Assembly: GCF_905220365.1 (NCBI RefSeq)
Contig: NC_061138.1
Coordinates: 5,285,814 to 5,349,813, forward strand
Length of the DNA: 64,000 bases
Reading direction: 5' to 3'
Origin: Vanessa cardui
Lineage: Eukaryota > Arthropoda > Insecta > Lepidoptera > Nymphalidae
The stretch's first letter is position 1; each line of letters begins with the position of its first letter. Positions 34,966-47,063 of this stretch are shown one piece after another. A program made the position numbers and the translations under genes. The notes under the pieces were generated by a model that did no database searches, was not told the origin of the DNA, and saw only the letters and a list, made by a program, of their open reading frames with translations.

Positions 34966-37900
34966 TTATACATTATTCTCATATGTCTCATATATTTCTT
35001 TGAAAATAGCCATCTTTTTGGGTTTGTAGTCAGTTTTTATTGTAATTTTTTCGTCAATACAGAGATAGGCTGGTAGGTCTTCTTTATACTCAGGCCATTC
35101 AACAGATATACCCTCTGATGTAGGATTGCTGTGAAAGAATTACAACTTCATTAAATATTTATTGTAAATTTTTGCTCAATAATGGGAGGGTCATCTACAA
35201 TTTACACTTGTAAAATATTTATTAATATAAATATTACTGGTTTACATGATAATACCAAATTAATTAAAGAGTAACAGTGCCTTAAACACTGAATTTCATA
35301 TTTTTAAAAAAAATGATATTTTTAATTCAATTGAAATTTGCAAAATTAACTTGCTATTTGTAAAAAAAAAACATTTTAAGGTAGCGATTTTAACTGTTTA
35401 AAGTAATGCATTCCAGTATAAGTGAAATATTAACTATTACGACATTTCTAAAGAGTGAGAATTACGATTGACTTAAAATTTTGCACGAAAACTTATTCCT
35501 TTCATGACGTTTTTCCTATGACGAACTTTTAATAAGAAAAACATTTTTTTTTACAAATTTCAGCTTATTGTTCCCATTCCCTTCCAATAGGTACTTAAAT
35601 ATGCATAATACTAAGTTTAGACGTACAGCTGATTCATATCACAATATTTACATCATCTTACTTTTTCAATTCAATATATTATATAAATAGGCACTACCTC
35701 TTGCCTGGGTTTGCTCGCATGGATCTTGAATATATTTACAGTTTACCTTAAAATACTACGATTGTGTAAGACCATTTTGTAAATGTGGTTTAGTAATGTG
35801 GTGTGTATTTTCATCATAATTATCAGAATATCCAGAAACTTAAATACTTCGATACGAACTTTCAAACCCTATTTCACCCTCTTAAGAGTAGAATTTCCAA
35901 AATTCCTTCTAAAGTGGTTGTCTATTCAATAAGCCGATTCTACTTACTAATCTTCATGACCCTTTAATTGTTTACGCTCGGCGGTGATGAGTCAGGGCTT
36001 GTTATTTTATAAGTATATATAGATATATTGAAAGCGGCATGGCATGCCATCATGGATAATAAGAGTGACACCTAGAATAGTATGTGCTTATCAAATATGT
36101 TGAAAAGATGAGTAAACTACGAAGAAGTTACTTTATTTGTCTTTTAAGACATTAGATATCACATTATTATTTTATTTTGTTTTGTATGAAAACGCATATT
36201 TTTCGTCGTCAAGTCATGCCTTCTTTCACTAATCGTAATGTTATCGGTCACGTTTCGATAATTATTTTACACTTACTTATTACGTGATTTATTTATTATC
36301 GTAGTAAGCGTATAAAAAAAAGTAAATTACCTTGTTTTAGCAAAATTGGTCCAGATTTTGCAAACATTCGCCCTCACTTCTTTGTCTTTTGCGTCACCAA
36401 AATGAGAGACATCGGCGTGTTTGAAAATGTAACACCAATCATCACCATGAGCCGCCCCCTTCCGCTGCATTCCGAAATAATGCTGCAAAAAGTTCATTTT
36501 CCCTTTGTAACAGAATTCGTAAAGGTATACGGGAACACCTTTTCTTGCCATAATTTGTCCACTTAACCAAACACCTGACGTAAAATCAAAATCAGTAAAG
36601 AAGTCTACTCCTATTTTGTCTCCTTCATCATCGGGCTGTTGATTTTCTGAATAAGCTTCTAGGAATTCTGAGTTTAGTTTATTTTTGTTACTACCTTTTA
36701 ATTCGTACGCCCAGTGATCGACGAAATTTTTGTTCTCGATCACGTCAAGAACAACGTTTGGCTTTAAGGCACTACTTAAATAACCTTCTTTATTACAAAC
36801 TCCTTTGATGACCGGCACATAATTAAATCTGCCTTCTTTAAGTAATTTGTAAGGTTTATCAGTTATAAGTGCCTCGTTATCGCCGAAATCTTTTTCAATA
36901 GTTGGTACAAACCCGAAAGAAATTCTGTTGTTTGTAAAATTAGCAATGACTTTGAAACTTGCTTCTAATAATTTGGAAATAGGACTTTCCATAAGGTATT
37001 CGTATATGGCGCGCTCATCCCGTGTAGATCCGCTGTATTCCATTTTTTCTAGAAGTTGGTCTACAATTTTTTTGGGTTCATAATTAATCGCCCAATGGTT
37101 AAGGCTGGAACCCGACTGAAGAATTGCTCTATGGAAAAGACCTTTTGCTAAAGGCGATAAAAGAAGATAGTCAACTGAAGCTGATCCAGCACTTAAACCG
37201 AATAGCGTAACGTTTTCCGGATCTCCACCAAACTTATTTATGTTATTTTGGACCCATTTAAGAGCTTGTACTTGGTCTTTTAAGCCCATATTCCCACTGG
37301 CTTCAGGAATATCCAATGATAGAAAACCAAGTACACCCAATCTATAATTAAAAGTAACTACTACTACGTCATTCTCAATCAAGTAATCTGGACCCAAATC
37401 TTTTTTGATAATACCATTGCCATGAATGAAACCTCCTCCGTGGATGAAAACCATTACTGGTAAAGGCTTCGTATTCGTTTCAGGTAATTTGGGAGTGTAG
37501 ACATTAAGGTAGAGGCAGTCTTCGCTGCCCAATGGGATCCCTTTCATCAGATCTATTTGACTGCAGATGTTCTCTTCGTTTATAGCCGTCGCGTCTCTTT
37601 CGCCATCCCATGGCTCTGGAGGCTGAGGATTCTGTTATAGAACAGAAAATTATTTATTATGATATTATTGTTGTTGGTAGTTAACATAAGCTTTTTTTAA
37701 AGTTTATATTTATTTTAACTAATATTAGTTATAACAAAAACATTTGATATAATTCTTATAGTTTGTAGCGGAAATTTGCAATTGAATTGCAATTCTATGT
37801 AGCTTCTTTTCATCATGTTCAGAACATGATATTTGAGTTTTCAATAATGTCGTTCTGTCTTTCTTTTTTTACTACCTACCTACTTAAATTAGACGACCAA

Positions 37901-38223
37901 TACAATGATTTCATCACAATTGAAGTGACGTATGTGAGGCGAGTATTTTCTCCTCGAGGCTGTTAAATATTGAGATTTTTAGTTTTATAGTTAGTATAGT
38001 TAGATGAATAGTATAATTAATTGATATATCAATATTGGCAATTTATATGCAATTCTTTTAGGAAATTTTTGAACACGGTTATATTTTTACTTACCTTAAA
38101 CCTCAAGTTTCCAATAGGGGGTTTTGCATATGGGATCCCCAAGAACTCGTAGTATGGTACACCATTATCACTTATTGCCTCACCGCCTCTCAGCTTTCCT
38201 TGATTTATTGATACAACACCCAT
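34966..38223 (-). CDS. Carboxylesterase B (type B family, intracellular alpha-esterase type)
   Basis: Three exons on the - strand, 38223-38095, 37631-36331 and 35128-34966, joined in phases 0 and 2 into 530 residues. Landmarks: FLGIPYAKPPIGNLRFK, then NPQPPEPWDG, EDCLYLNVYTP, HGGGF (107-111), nucleophile elbow GLSAG with Ser190, Glu325 in CNKEG, and His438 in AAHGDD. The triad is complete. There is no signal peptide. Ser190 and the oxyanion hole fall at the same residue numbers as in carboxylesterase A. The second intron (36330-35129) is about 1.2 kb, much longer than its counterpart in A. A TATA box and TCAGT initiator lie just before the ATG, predicting a 5' UTR of about 24 bases. No canonical AATAAA was found in the 125 bp before the stop of gene A; an AATATA variant is present. 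Confidence 0.95.
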
Positions 38224-38244
38224 TGCGCCGAGCTATCTTACAAC

Positions 38245-38277
38245 ACTGAGTTTTATCTTAAAAATATTATTTTTATA
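38245..38277 (-). promoter_or_regulatory. Core promoter of carboxylesterase B
   Basis: On the - strand, TATAAAA starts at 38277 and a TCAGT initiator lies at 38249-38245 with its A at 38247, exactly 30 bases downstream. This is the usual insect TATA-initiator distance. Transcription would begin 24 bases before the ATG at 38223. Confidence 0.65.
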
Positions 38278-38510
38278 GAAGAAAATATTAAGATATCAAA
38301 ATCGATGTGACCGTGATAATAAATTATATTCGTATCACGGTGACCGTACTCAATCAACACAGTTTCGTCTTTGCTTTAGTCGAATACGTAATTACGAATC
38401 TTGAAGTGGGGACTTTAAGTGGTCACGTGCGGAAATGTCCAGTGTAGTTCGTCACAAGGAAGAATATTCTCGAATATTTCGTGGTATACAAAAATAAGGA
38501 GACTGCTACA

Positions 38511-38888
38511 CAGTGCCGTATATAGCCTTTTCTGCGCCCTGTGCGAGCTTCTATAACTGCACCCTATTTAAGCAGACTCTTTGCCTATTTTACTGTCTCA
38601 CTCACTTAATCGCAGATTCACTACTGCAAATGCGTTGCCCATTAACGATAAACACTAAACACTAATACGCTCGTGCGCTGCCAAAAAAATGAGCGCGATG
38701 TATGTTTTTAATGATACTAGCATGTAGTAAGTACGTTTGTATTGGGTTTGAATACTAGGGGATCAGCGGAATCTTAACAAGAGCAAAACGAAAAAACAAT
38801 AGTCCTGCCTAGTATGCCTATTCTTGCGCCCCCGAGAGTCTACGCCCTGCGCCTGGGCACCGGTGGCACCGCCCTATTTACGCCACTG
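38511..38888. mobile_element. hAT-type non-autonomous DNA transposon
   Basis: A 378-bp element with imperfect terminal inverted repeats: CAGTGCCGTATATAGCC at the left and, read from the other strand, CAGTGGCGTAAATAGGGC at the right. It is flanked on both sides by the identical 8-bp duplication CTGCTACA (38503-38510 and 38889-38896). The CAGTG ends and 8-bp duplication are hAT hallmarks. It is too short for a transposase and has no long frame. The perfect duplication suggests a fairly recent insertion. Confidence 0.88.
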
Positions 38889-39261
38889 CTGCTACATAAT
38901 CATCAATAGTATACTTTTCTTATAAAATAATGTTTTTTTTCGAGGTGTGATGACTCACTCATGTACATTTATTATAATTGCCGGAAACAAGCGGTCGAGC
39001 GCTGGATATAATGACATTGGCACGTGGAGATGGCAACTTTAAGAACCAATTAGACATGGCTAACAGAATAACCCCTGCGTGTCAGTTGACCTGAGGCCTC
39101 TGAATCGGTAAAACTGGTTTGCTTCCAAGTGCTGATATGGGAAAAATTTAAGCAAAAAATATTTTTTAAGAATTTAGCATTAAGTAATATTTTTTCGCAG
39201 GTCAAGATTAGGTATATTTGAAATGATGTTAATAGTTATTGAGACATTTGAATCTTAATCA

Positions 39262-39456
39262 AAGATTATGGCTTAAACTATACCCGTGTTTGAACCGCTG
39301 AAATTATACTTACATTTGTGTTTACAATTTATTTCCTGCTCGGTGGCAAAGAAAAACATACTGAGGAATCTTACATATGTCGGATGAAAATCCGTATACG
39401 AGCAGATTGGAGAAATATGTTCCAAATGCTCTTAAATTGAGAGGAGCCCAGCAGTA
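39262..39456 (+). mobile_element. SINE copy (j), diverged, + orientation
   Basis: Reads in + sense: GTGTTTGAACC region, ACAATTTATTTCCTGCTCGG, AAAAACATACTGAGGAATC, ATATGTTCCAAATGC, then GAGAGGAGCCCAGCAGT. The order matches the reverse complement of copies (d) and (f). Heavily mutated. Confidence 0.6.
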
Positions 39457-39506
39457 TAAAATGTCAAGATGATGAAAAATAGATCATCATCATCATGACA
39501 TTTTAT
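39456..39506. repeat. 20-bp hairpin beside SINE copy (j)
   Basis: ATAAAATGTCAAGATGATGA and, after 11 bases, its reverse complement with one mismatch. The ATGATGA/TCATCAT arms look like SINE tail repeats from two insertions in opposite orientation. Confidence 0.7.
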
Positions 39507-40959
39507 AGCGAATAATTAAAAAAGTGATTATTATGATGCCAGTGAAGTTGCCCGCAAAAACACCAATTAGTATCAAGTCGTTCGAAATAGATAACTTCAC
39601 GCCTTATCATGTTTTACGATGATTCTTTTATTACAAATTTACTTTAATTATATTTATAATAACAATAACTAATATTTCATTATTAATAAGTAGGTAATTA
39701 ATACTAAAAGGGATATTGTTATAAAACTATTTATAACTATGCCAAATTTGCCAGCTTTTTTCGAACATGTTATAGTAATGACTCTTATAAAAATAATTTG
39801 GCACAATTTATTTTGAAGTTTGCAAGACACCTGTGCTCATTAAAATGAATGAACGAAATCTCAGTAAACTGAAGTGATCTATATGGTTAAAGCAGTTTGT
39901 TTAGGCGGCGGTAGGTACTAATGATGTGGGCATTGTCGGTGTAACGCGTCGGTAAGCGGTGACGGTCAGTTCGGCGCCAGTGAGTCGCCGCGTAAAATAC
40001 TCAGGTGCATCCGTACCTGTCTACGGATTTTATACAGGCTGCTTATATATTCTTTAACGTTAAGTTTTGTGATTGATTCGATTGAATTGATTTGATTGAC
40101 TTATTATAGAAACAATATCCTATTTAATATAGGTATACATAAAAAAATTCCTTAGCTCTTTTCTAGTAAATAGTAGAAGCCAAAATAATTATTTACGAAT
40201 TATAAAATCACCAAAAATTATTATAAACGCACATTACAAGCGAATGATTCTTGTGAATGTTGTTACTAAAATACACATAAAGCTAGATAATAACATTTGC
40301 GTAATTGTCGTAATTTAGTTAACATTTACGTAAATCGATAAATTAAAATAATATTGTTGTTTTAATAAATTGGGAATTTAAAACAGGCTGTATACGAAAA
40401 TGTACTAAGATCCTTTAACGATGCTGCGCGTGAGTCGTGATTTGATTCCCACAGAGCGAGTCGAATGTTCTCTCGTTTACTCGTTCGTTCGTTCGTTTCG
40501 TTCTACTCTTTTTTTAATTGTATTATTGTTTGACGCGAAGATGAATAGTTATGTTTTGGACGCGTTAGATATCTCCAATTTTTAATGTTATATTATCATT
40601 TTTAATGAATTCTGTCTTTGAAGGTGTTAATCACCCGCCATGATTGTAAGCGATTCTTACAAAGACTGGCCTAGACTTTAAACTCTTCTATAAATATTAA
40701 AAGTAAATAGTACAGTTTTTTTATTTATCGATAAATATCTACGAAATAAATGTATGCAAGGGTATGATGTTTATACATGTCTAAACGTAAAACATAATGT
40801 GCTCGTTATTATTGTACCTAATTTCTATTTGTTTATTATAGCGGGGTACCGGATCTGTTAACATTACGATAACTACTTACTAAGGATTTAGACAAAGTGT
40901 CCTTATATTTTTTAAGTTTTGCATCACGTACTATATTTTTTTATTATAAAATAGTCAGA

Positions 40960-41240
40960 CGGACAAACAAGTCGGCCACCTAATAGACATAATCGATAGT
41001 GCACATTGGCGCTGTAAAGCACACATCAATCATCATTATATTACCTACCTTCGCAACCAATGTGTTGACCAGTCTTTTGGTGAGAAAAGGTTGCTAAACA
41101 CACGTTCGACACATCAAAATTAGACCTTTGGACATCTTAAATTGACAACCCCATAACACTGCGTTCACTCTTTGGGCGCTTTGATAAGATGTTGATGTTG
41201 TATCTGTAGTTACACTGTCTTACTCATCCTTCAACTCAGA
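40960..41240. repeat. Dispersed repeat family R2, diverged copy
   Basis: Contains AGTCAGACGGACAAACAAG, GCCACCTAATAGACA, CACATTGGCGCTGTAAAG and later TGATAAGATGTTGATGTTGT plus CATCCTTCAACTCAGAAC, in family order but with an insertion in the middle. Confidence 0.45.
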
Positions 41241-41406
41241 ACTTAGTAATACTGAGTGTCTTTTTGACGGTAGAATATATAAGACGAGGGTGGTATTTAC
41301 TCAGACGGCTTTCATTAAACCCAACCTAGTAAAAACATAAAAAATACTAATGTAGGTATGAAACCGGATATGTCTATTACTTAGTAAGTATACCAGGATG
41401 TATGTC

Positions 41407-41450
41407 ACTCTGATGGGCCTTCACTCCTTTTTGAGGAGAAGGTTTTGACC
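41407..41450 (-). mobile_element. SINE fragment (i)
   Basis: Only CACTCTGATGGGCCTTCACT and CCTTTTTGAGGAGAAGGTTT remain, the tail-proximal conserved block of the SINE. Confidence 0.55.
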
Positions 41451-42120
41451 TTACTCTGACCTATCGCTTAAATAATACTTAACAGCATATATATTATCAC
41501 TCTAAGGTCTTGAGTAATTCAAATACTTTTTGAGAAGTATGAGTTTTGTAATAAATGATCATTTAATTTCTTTCTGAAAAATTTGAATATATTTTTGGAC
41601 TCTCGCTACTCAGGTGTCGATAGGCGCGGCGGAGGAATGCGGGCGTTTCGGTATTGTGCTTTGTACTGTGCAGGTGCAGTCCGTGGGAATACAGCAAGTG
41701 ACTAAAACAGATTCCGAAACTTTAATAAAGATCTAATAATCCTAATAATTGAATACTTTTCTGTATTAATTGTCCTAAAGATTCGCTATTGTTAGAGAAC
41801 ATACCTAACAGATGTTGAACGTTAATAAATTTGTAGTCTATAATATGATATTACAATACGGAATACGAATATTCATCTAATTTTACTACTAAGGTCTAAG
41901 ATAGTGTAAAGAATTTTCGAATACAATTTACAACAATACAACTATTTTTCTCTAACCTAGCATACTAGCTGACTAGAATACTTGGCTGTATTTGTAGATA
42001 TCTCGAAAACTTTCGAGTAAGTCTTGCATGTTGCACTAAAACCACCGCCATATACATTTTTTGACACAGATCACAGAGGATGTAGTATCTTAATGTTGTC
42101 TTAAATTTTCGCGATTACAC

Positions 42121-42226
42121 ATTGAAATAAAACTAGCTATAACGGATTTGAATCGCGTATATTAATTATTTTTAACATCCCGACGTTTCGAGCATTCAAA
42201 TCCGTTATAGCTAGTTTTATTTCAAT
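42121..42226. repeat. Perfect inverted repeat, 32-bp arms
   Basis: The arms at 42121-42152 and 42195-42226 are exact reverse complements, beginning ATTGAAATAAAACTAGC, around a 42-base centre containing TCCCGACGTTTCGAGCA. Perfect arms suggest recent formation or a foldback MITE. Confidence 0.9.
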
Positions 42227-43486
42227 CCGTAGTATCTTATTGATATAGTTTTCACGGCCCTTCGGAGTTAGTGGGAACCGTATTATGGTGCTTCGAAGAC
42301 TTTGTTCATTGTTACTGTTATCTTAAGATTTCTTTAAGTTATCACAAAATGTGACATAAGTGTTGTTATTGTGTTTTAATAAGTGTTATCTTATTAAAAG
42401 TATATTCATAATCACTATTATTTGTTTTTTTTTTTTATCTGATATTATCTATATACATATTCATGATGTGATTGTAAATCAATGCGAAATACAACAGAGT
42501 AAACAGTTAGATAAACAATTATTTACTTTTTTAGAAGCACTTAACAGCGTTTGCACAATAAAAACAAGTAGTATCTACTAACATATTTGCTATTTAATAT
42601 TACTGCGTAGATTGCCATGTAAAAAAATTAAATATTTATTCGTTTATCTTTCTTACACTAGGCAATGTAGCGACCGAAGAGATGATTTTTCGGTGCACGG
42701 TTTTCATTATTTAAGTAGAAATAAGTGCTTAAAAATATGCTTAATTATATTAGTACTACTTTTGAAAAATATCAATATCAAATTGCGAAATATTGAATAC
42801 TATAAGAATTTAAATATTAAATATGTAAGAAATATATTTCATAAAACTTCCCGCTTGTAAGGAACCGCTAGATAAATGATAATAAGTTGAAGTAATATTC
42901 TGTACATATAAAAATACATTTAGAAAAACACTACCTCCAACTCATTATAGTGCATTAAATGCACGTAAGTAGTTCCTAGCTGTCATCCGCACGCTTCGCT
43001 AAGCATCAATTAAATTTACAGTTTTTATTAGATGTAAATAAAAAGCTAGTGTATGTAGTCATGACATCACTGACTTCTATTTTAAATAGCTTTACAATCC
43101 ATACCCTGCCCCAAGTGTGATCGAGAATGCAATGAGTGTTCTATTTGCAAAAACCCCAAATCATGTCCCTTGATACGAATAGAAGAGCCCTTATAAGAAT
43201 TTCCATTACGCAAGCTTTAAAAATCATGGTTTTCCCTTAGGATTTTTTACAGCTAATCTTATTCCAGGTGCAATTAGCAAAACTTTTTAAGTTACGTATA
43301 TTTTACATATGGCGGCAATAAATAGCTTTTTACATCAACTGAATTGGTTTGGGCATTGATGAATTAGTCAGGGCTTTTTATTGTATAATCATATATGCCC
43401 ATGATGGTCCACTAGCTAAGTCACGTATATCTCAATAGAAAAATACATACTTAAAACTAAATAAGGAATTTGCAAATAATGTTTTG

Positions 43487-43645
43487 CATCGAAGGAAAAC
43501 ATTGCTAATACCTATTCCAGACCTGAAATTCTGTCAAATGTTTCTACACGAACAGGCATTGGAGCAGTGTAGTGGAATGCATTCCAAGCGTTCTCTTCGC
43601 AAGATGTGAAGGCCTTAGCCCAGAAATGTGACATTTATAGGATCT
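43487..43645 (+). mobile_element. Possible SINE relic (k)
   Basis: GCATCGAAGGAAAACATTG, later GGCATTGGAGCAGTGTAGTG and GAAGGCCTTAGCCCAGAAAT follow the order of the SINE body in + orientation, but with many differences. Confidence 0.4.
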
Positions 43646-44854
43646 TACATTGCCATTATACATATATTACCATCATATTTACCAATCACAGTTAAATATA
43701 TAATCATAGATCAATGTATTTCAGTTCAGAACTACTAAAATCTGTATTCGAATGTGACACATTGTTAATGTAAACGATTAGACTCCTATGAAATGGATAA
43801 TTGAACAATTGCTATATTGAAGTGACATTTCGATTCTACACGCCATACTTGGCTCTTCATCGGATACCCCAATTATCCAATAGCTGACATTTGGTTCGTT
43901 CAGAGTCCTTGCCTTCACTAAATACAATAATGTAAAGCATTGTGTTAAATTGTACCCATATTTGTTAACAATAGGCCGGCTGCGTATTGACATCTGGTAA
44001 GTATTCAAAATATGCCACACACTAAAGTACAGTTCAACTAAATATGAATCGTATATCCTGGTGTTATGGTTTCATTTCGTTTTTATTTACAGATGAAAAT
44101 AAAATAGTCGGCATAATTTTTGATTGTAAGTATAAAACATGTGATCACGGTCGTTTAGCGTATTCCTTTTATATATAACTAGCCACCCATTCCGGCTTCG
44201 TACGACTAGAATAAGGGTCTCATAAAGTCTTTATATTGAAAGAAAAAGCATAAGTGCTAGTTATATGGTCAAGAATGTTTCTGGTCTTACACCACAGTTT
44301 ATAAATTTACATCACAGTCGAATTTCATCAATAATTCAGTTACAGCCAAAGGACAACATTATTTTTTAAATATACAGATATATAAATGTATTCGGCAAAA
44401 CCTAACAATAACGTCATAAGGTAATAGAGATTTGAATGTATATTTAACTTGTTAGCATAATTAGAACAACATGAATTATTTGATATTTTCATGAACACTG
44501 TCTGCCATCGTATAAGGTAAAGATATATCGATAATATATCGATTTTAAACATTATGTATTGTATGGATATTATTTCATCTGTTCAGGCCCTGGGCCCACA
44601 AATAAGGGGAGGCCTTCGGCAACAAAGGAATGGAAGCCCCTAATTATTAGTTGACAAATTATTTTAAACAATTTAATCTAATGCAATCGATGTTAAGAGA
44701 TCTGATATTACATTAAATACACTATATAATCGTAATTTTATAAAAAGCGATATTTAACTGGAATAAAATAAGATATCAAAACAGATTGTTATCTTTCCAA
44801 ACCAAACTGTTGAATTTTTTTAATGTTATTTGTAGGTGGAAATCGGCCAGCTGG

Positions 44855-44995
44855 GGGGTACTGTTAGAAATATTAAGCATACCTTACCTTTGCCAAAGGT
44901 ATACTAACCTAGGGAACTAAGATATTATGTCCCTTATGACTTTAGTTACACTGGCTCATTAAGCCTTGAAACCGAAACACAACAAATTAATATAT
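44855..44995. repeat. Dispersed repeat family R2, partial
   Basis: CCTAGGGAACTAAGATATTA, TGTCCCTTATGACTTTAGTT and TTGAAACCGAAACACAACAA are the right-hand blocks of the family, in the same orientation as the copy at 10900. Confidence 0.5.
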
Positions 44996-45267
44996 TAAAA
45001 AATATTTTAAAATATCAATAATCGTATATTAACGCTTAAATTCGACTTAAAATATAACAGCATAAAACTGTAAGCAATTAATTAAATTATTGTTCATTTA
45101 ATTCATTGTGAACAGTTTTATTAACAACAATCATTCTTGTATACTAAATATAAATTATAAAGTGATGTAAGTTTCGTGAACATTATACGGTTATTATAGA
45201 TAATCATGAAATGGCTATAATTTAAAAATTGATCGATATGTTTTAGAATTTTATTACTTAGTACCAA

Positions 45268-45535
45268 CTAACGAACCGCTCTGCCCCGGCTTCGCACGGG
45301 TGCAATGCTGATACTAAATATAATACAGAATTTGTTTATTGACATCAAATTAGAAACTTCTATAATTATCAGTGTTTCATTACTATATTGTCCATATATT
45401 ATATACAAAAAACTTCCTCGAATCACTGTATCTATTAACAAAAAACGGAACAAAATCTGTTGCGTAATTTTAAATATCTCAGCATATGTATATAGGGACA
45501 GAGATCAATAAGCGACTTTGTTTTATACTATGTAA
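45268..45535 (+). repeat. Helitron-like dispersed element, copy 1
   Basis: Begins CTGCCCCGGCTTCGCACGGG, passes through AATACAGAATTTGTTTATTG and ATTATCAGTGTTTCATTACT, and ends AGCGACTTTGTTTTATACTA. The copy at 54688-54937 has the same blocks in the opposite orientation. Class assignment to Helitron-like is a guess; the blocks and their order are seen. Confidence 0.55.
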
Positions 45536-46198
45536 TGAACTACGGTTTTAACCGTCTTAAACGTTTCATGAAATTCCCGTCTAAAACATATATTAATTTT
45601 AATCAAACATTTTTTTAGTTTTATCAACAATTTACTGTCTTACTATTACGGAATATTATCTTTTTTTTGTTTGTATATGATAAAGCCACGGACAATATTT
45701 ACACAGCCATATGTTGAGAAGAATAGTATGAATTTAAATGAGTCACGAGTCAAAGATTTAATTCATTACACAATGTTAGTGTAACGAATGATTTGAATAA
45801 GTATATCAATTACTAGGAGGTATAATGAATTATTTAAATGTCATCCTTATTTTAATACGGACTTCACACTTCATTGTCGTACGTTTTTAAAATACAAAAT
45901 TAAATACTTCAGTTTACGATGATGTAATTTAATATTCATTATCATAAAAATATGTTGCACTGACCTTCGATTTAACTATTATATTCATGTTAGGTAATTA
46001 TATGTAAGGAAGTTTTAAATAATAACTAGTAAACTAAAGAGTGTTGTTAATCTTATCAATGATTAAGTGGTTTAGTTGCTTATAAATTAATATATGTTTG
46101 TATTGACAAAATTATATAGTTCGATTAAAAAATTAAAATAACACTTTAAGCATACAACAAACATGCAAAAAAAAACATCATTACAATTTCATAGAACA

Positions 46199-46236
46199 TT
46201 TACCGAAATTTTGTATGTGAACAAAATTTCGGTAAA
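46199..46236. repeat. Perfect 16-bp hairpin with 6-base loop
   Basis: TTTACCGAAATTTTGT, loop ATGTGA, then the exact reverse complement. It is a compact stem 830 bases upstream of the CYS start codon; no further terminator or element features were seen. Confidence 0.85.
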
Positions 46237-46968
46237 AACTGAGTTTCGTGTAAACGATATAAGAGATGGAACCTAGAATGACGCAAAAGTTATTGTTTAT
46301 ACACACGGCTCAGATTTTATTGTCATCACAATTGGCCATTCATAAAATAAAATGTGTTTAAATTAATCTTGTAAATTAATTAATTTCTATAAAATAGGTT
46401 TTAAGTGTCTCCGATGGAATTCATATATTTCTATTATCGATATGTCTACATAACTCTTTTAAGATCAGATCTGTGCAACAATTAAACATAAAATTATTTG
46501 TTGCACATATTTAATCCATTGTAATGTAAGTATCATATTAATTTTAAGCGATTTCAGTTCGTTAATTTTCCCATTTACTCGTTGTTAAATTGGACCAGTC
46601 GATATTACAAGATAATTGAATTTATTCACTGCTATATTATCATAAATACTAAAATACCATTTTTTTCGAGTCGGTTTATATCCGATAAGAGTAGTATATA
46701 TTATATAATACAGACAACCTAATATTTATCGAGATGATATTAATCTGTTTTTTTTGTCAAACAAATGTGTAAGGCATTTTGAAATGTTTCGGAATTTTTC
46801 ATAAACTTTTTTCGCACAGTTAAACTTTCAGTTTTTTTTTAGTTAGCAGTTAGTTTGTAGGACTTCGAATACATTTAATTCATTCATATGCAATTATTAG
46901 TATATGATACTTGCGCTCACACAGTCGTACGATCATCTTGTCTGCCTTCAATGATTTTTAACGATGGC

Positions 46969-47002
46969 TTAAATAGACTTACGAGCACTACTTCGCATCA
47001 GT
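46969..47002 (+). promoter_or_regulatory. Candidate core promoter of the CYS gene
   Basis: A TTAAATA box at 46969-46975 is followed by a TCAGT initiator at 46998-47002, about 30 bases apart. The start site would be 64 bases before the ATG at 47064. It shows that the gene has an insect-type promoter. Confidence 0.42.
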
Positions 47003-47063
47003 ATTATTTGTGACACTAATGTAATAACACATTGTTCATTTTTTTTATTAATTAACTGATAAT

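Larger units (their letters stand above)
38897..46960. other. Gene-poor stretch between esterase B and the CYS gene
   Basis: No coding exon could be supported. Present are SINE relics (39262, 41407, 43487), an R2 repeat (40960), a perfect inverted repeat (42121), a Helitron-like repeat (45268) and a hairpin (46199). Two GC-richer islands at 39890-40030 and 41600-41700 resemble promoter or 5' UTR sequence; the first contains a TCAGTT initiator (39966). A TCGT microsatellite lies near 40480. Confidence 0.45.
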
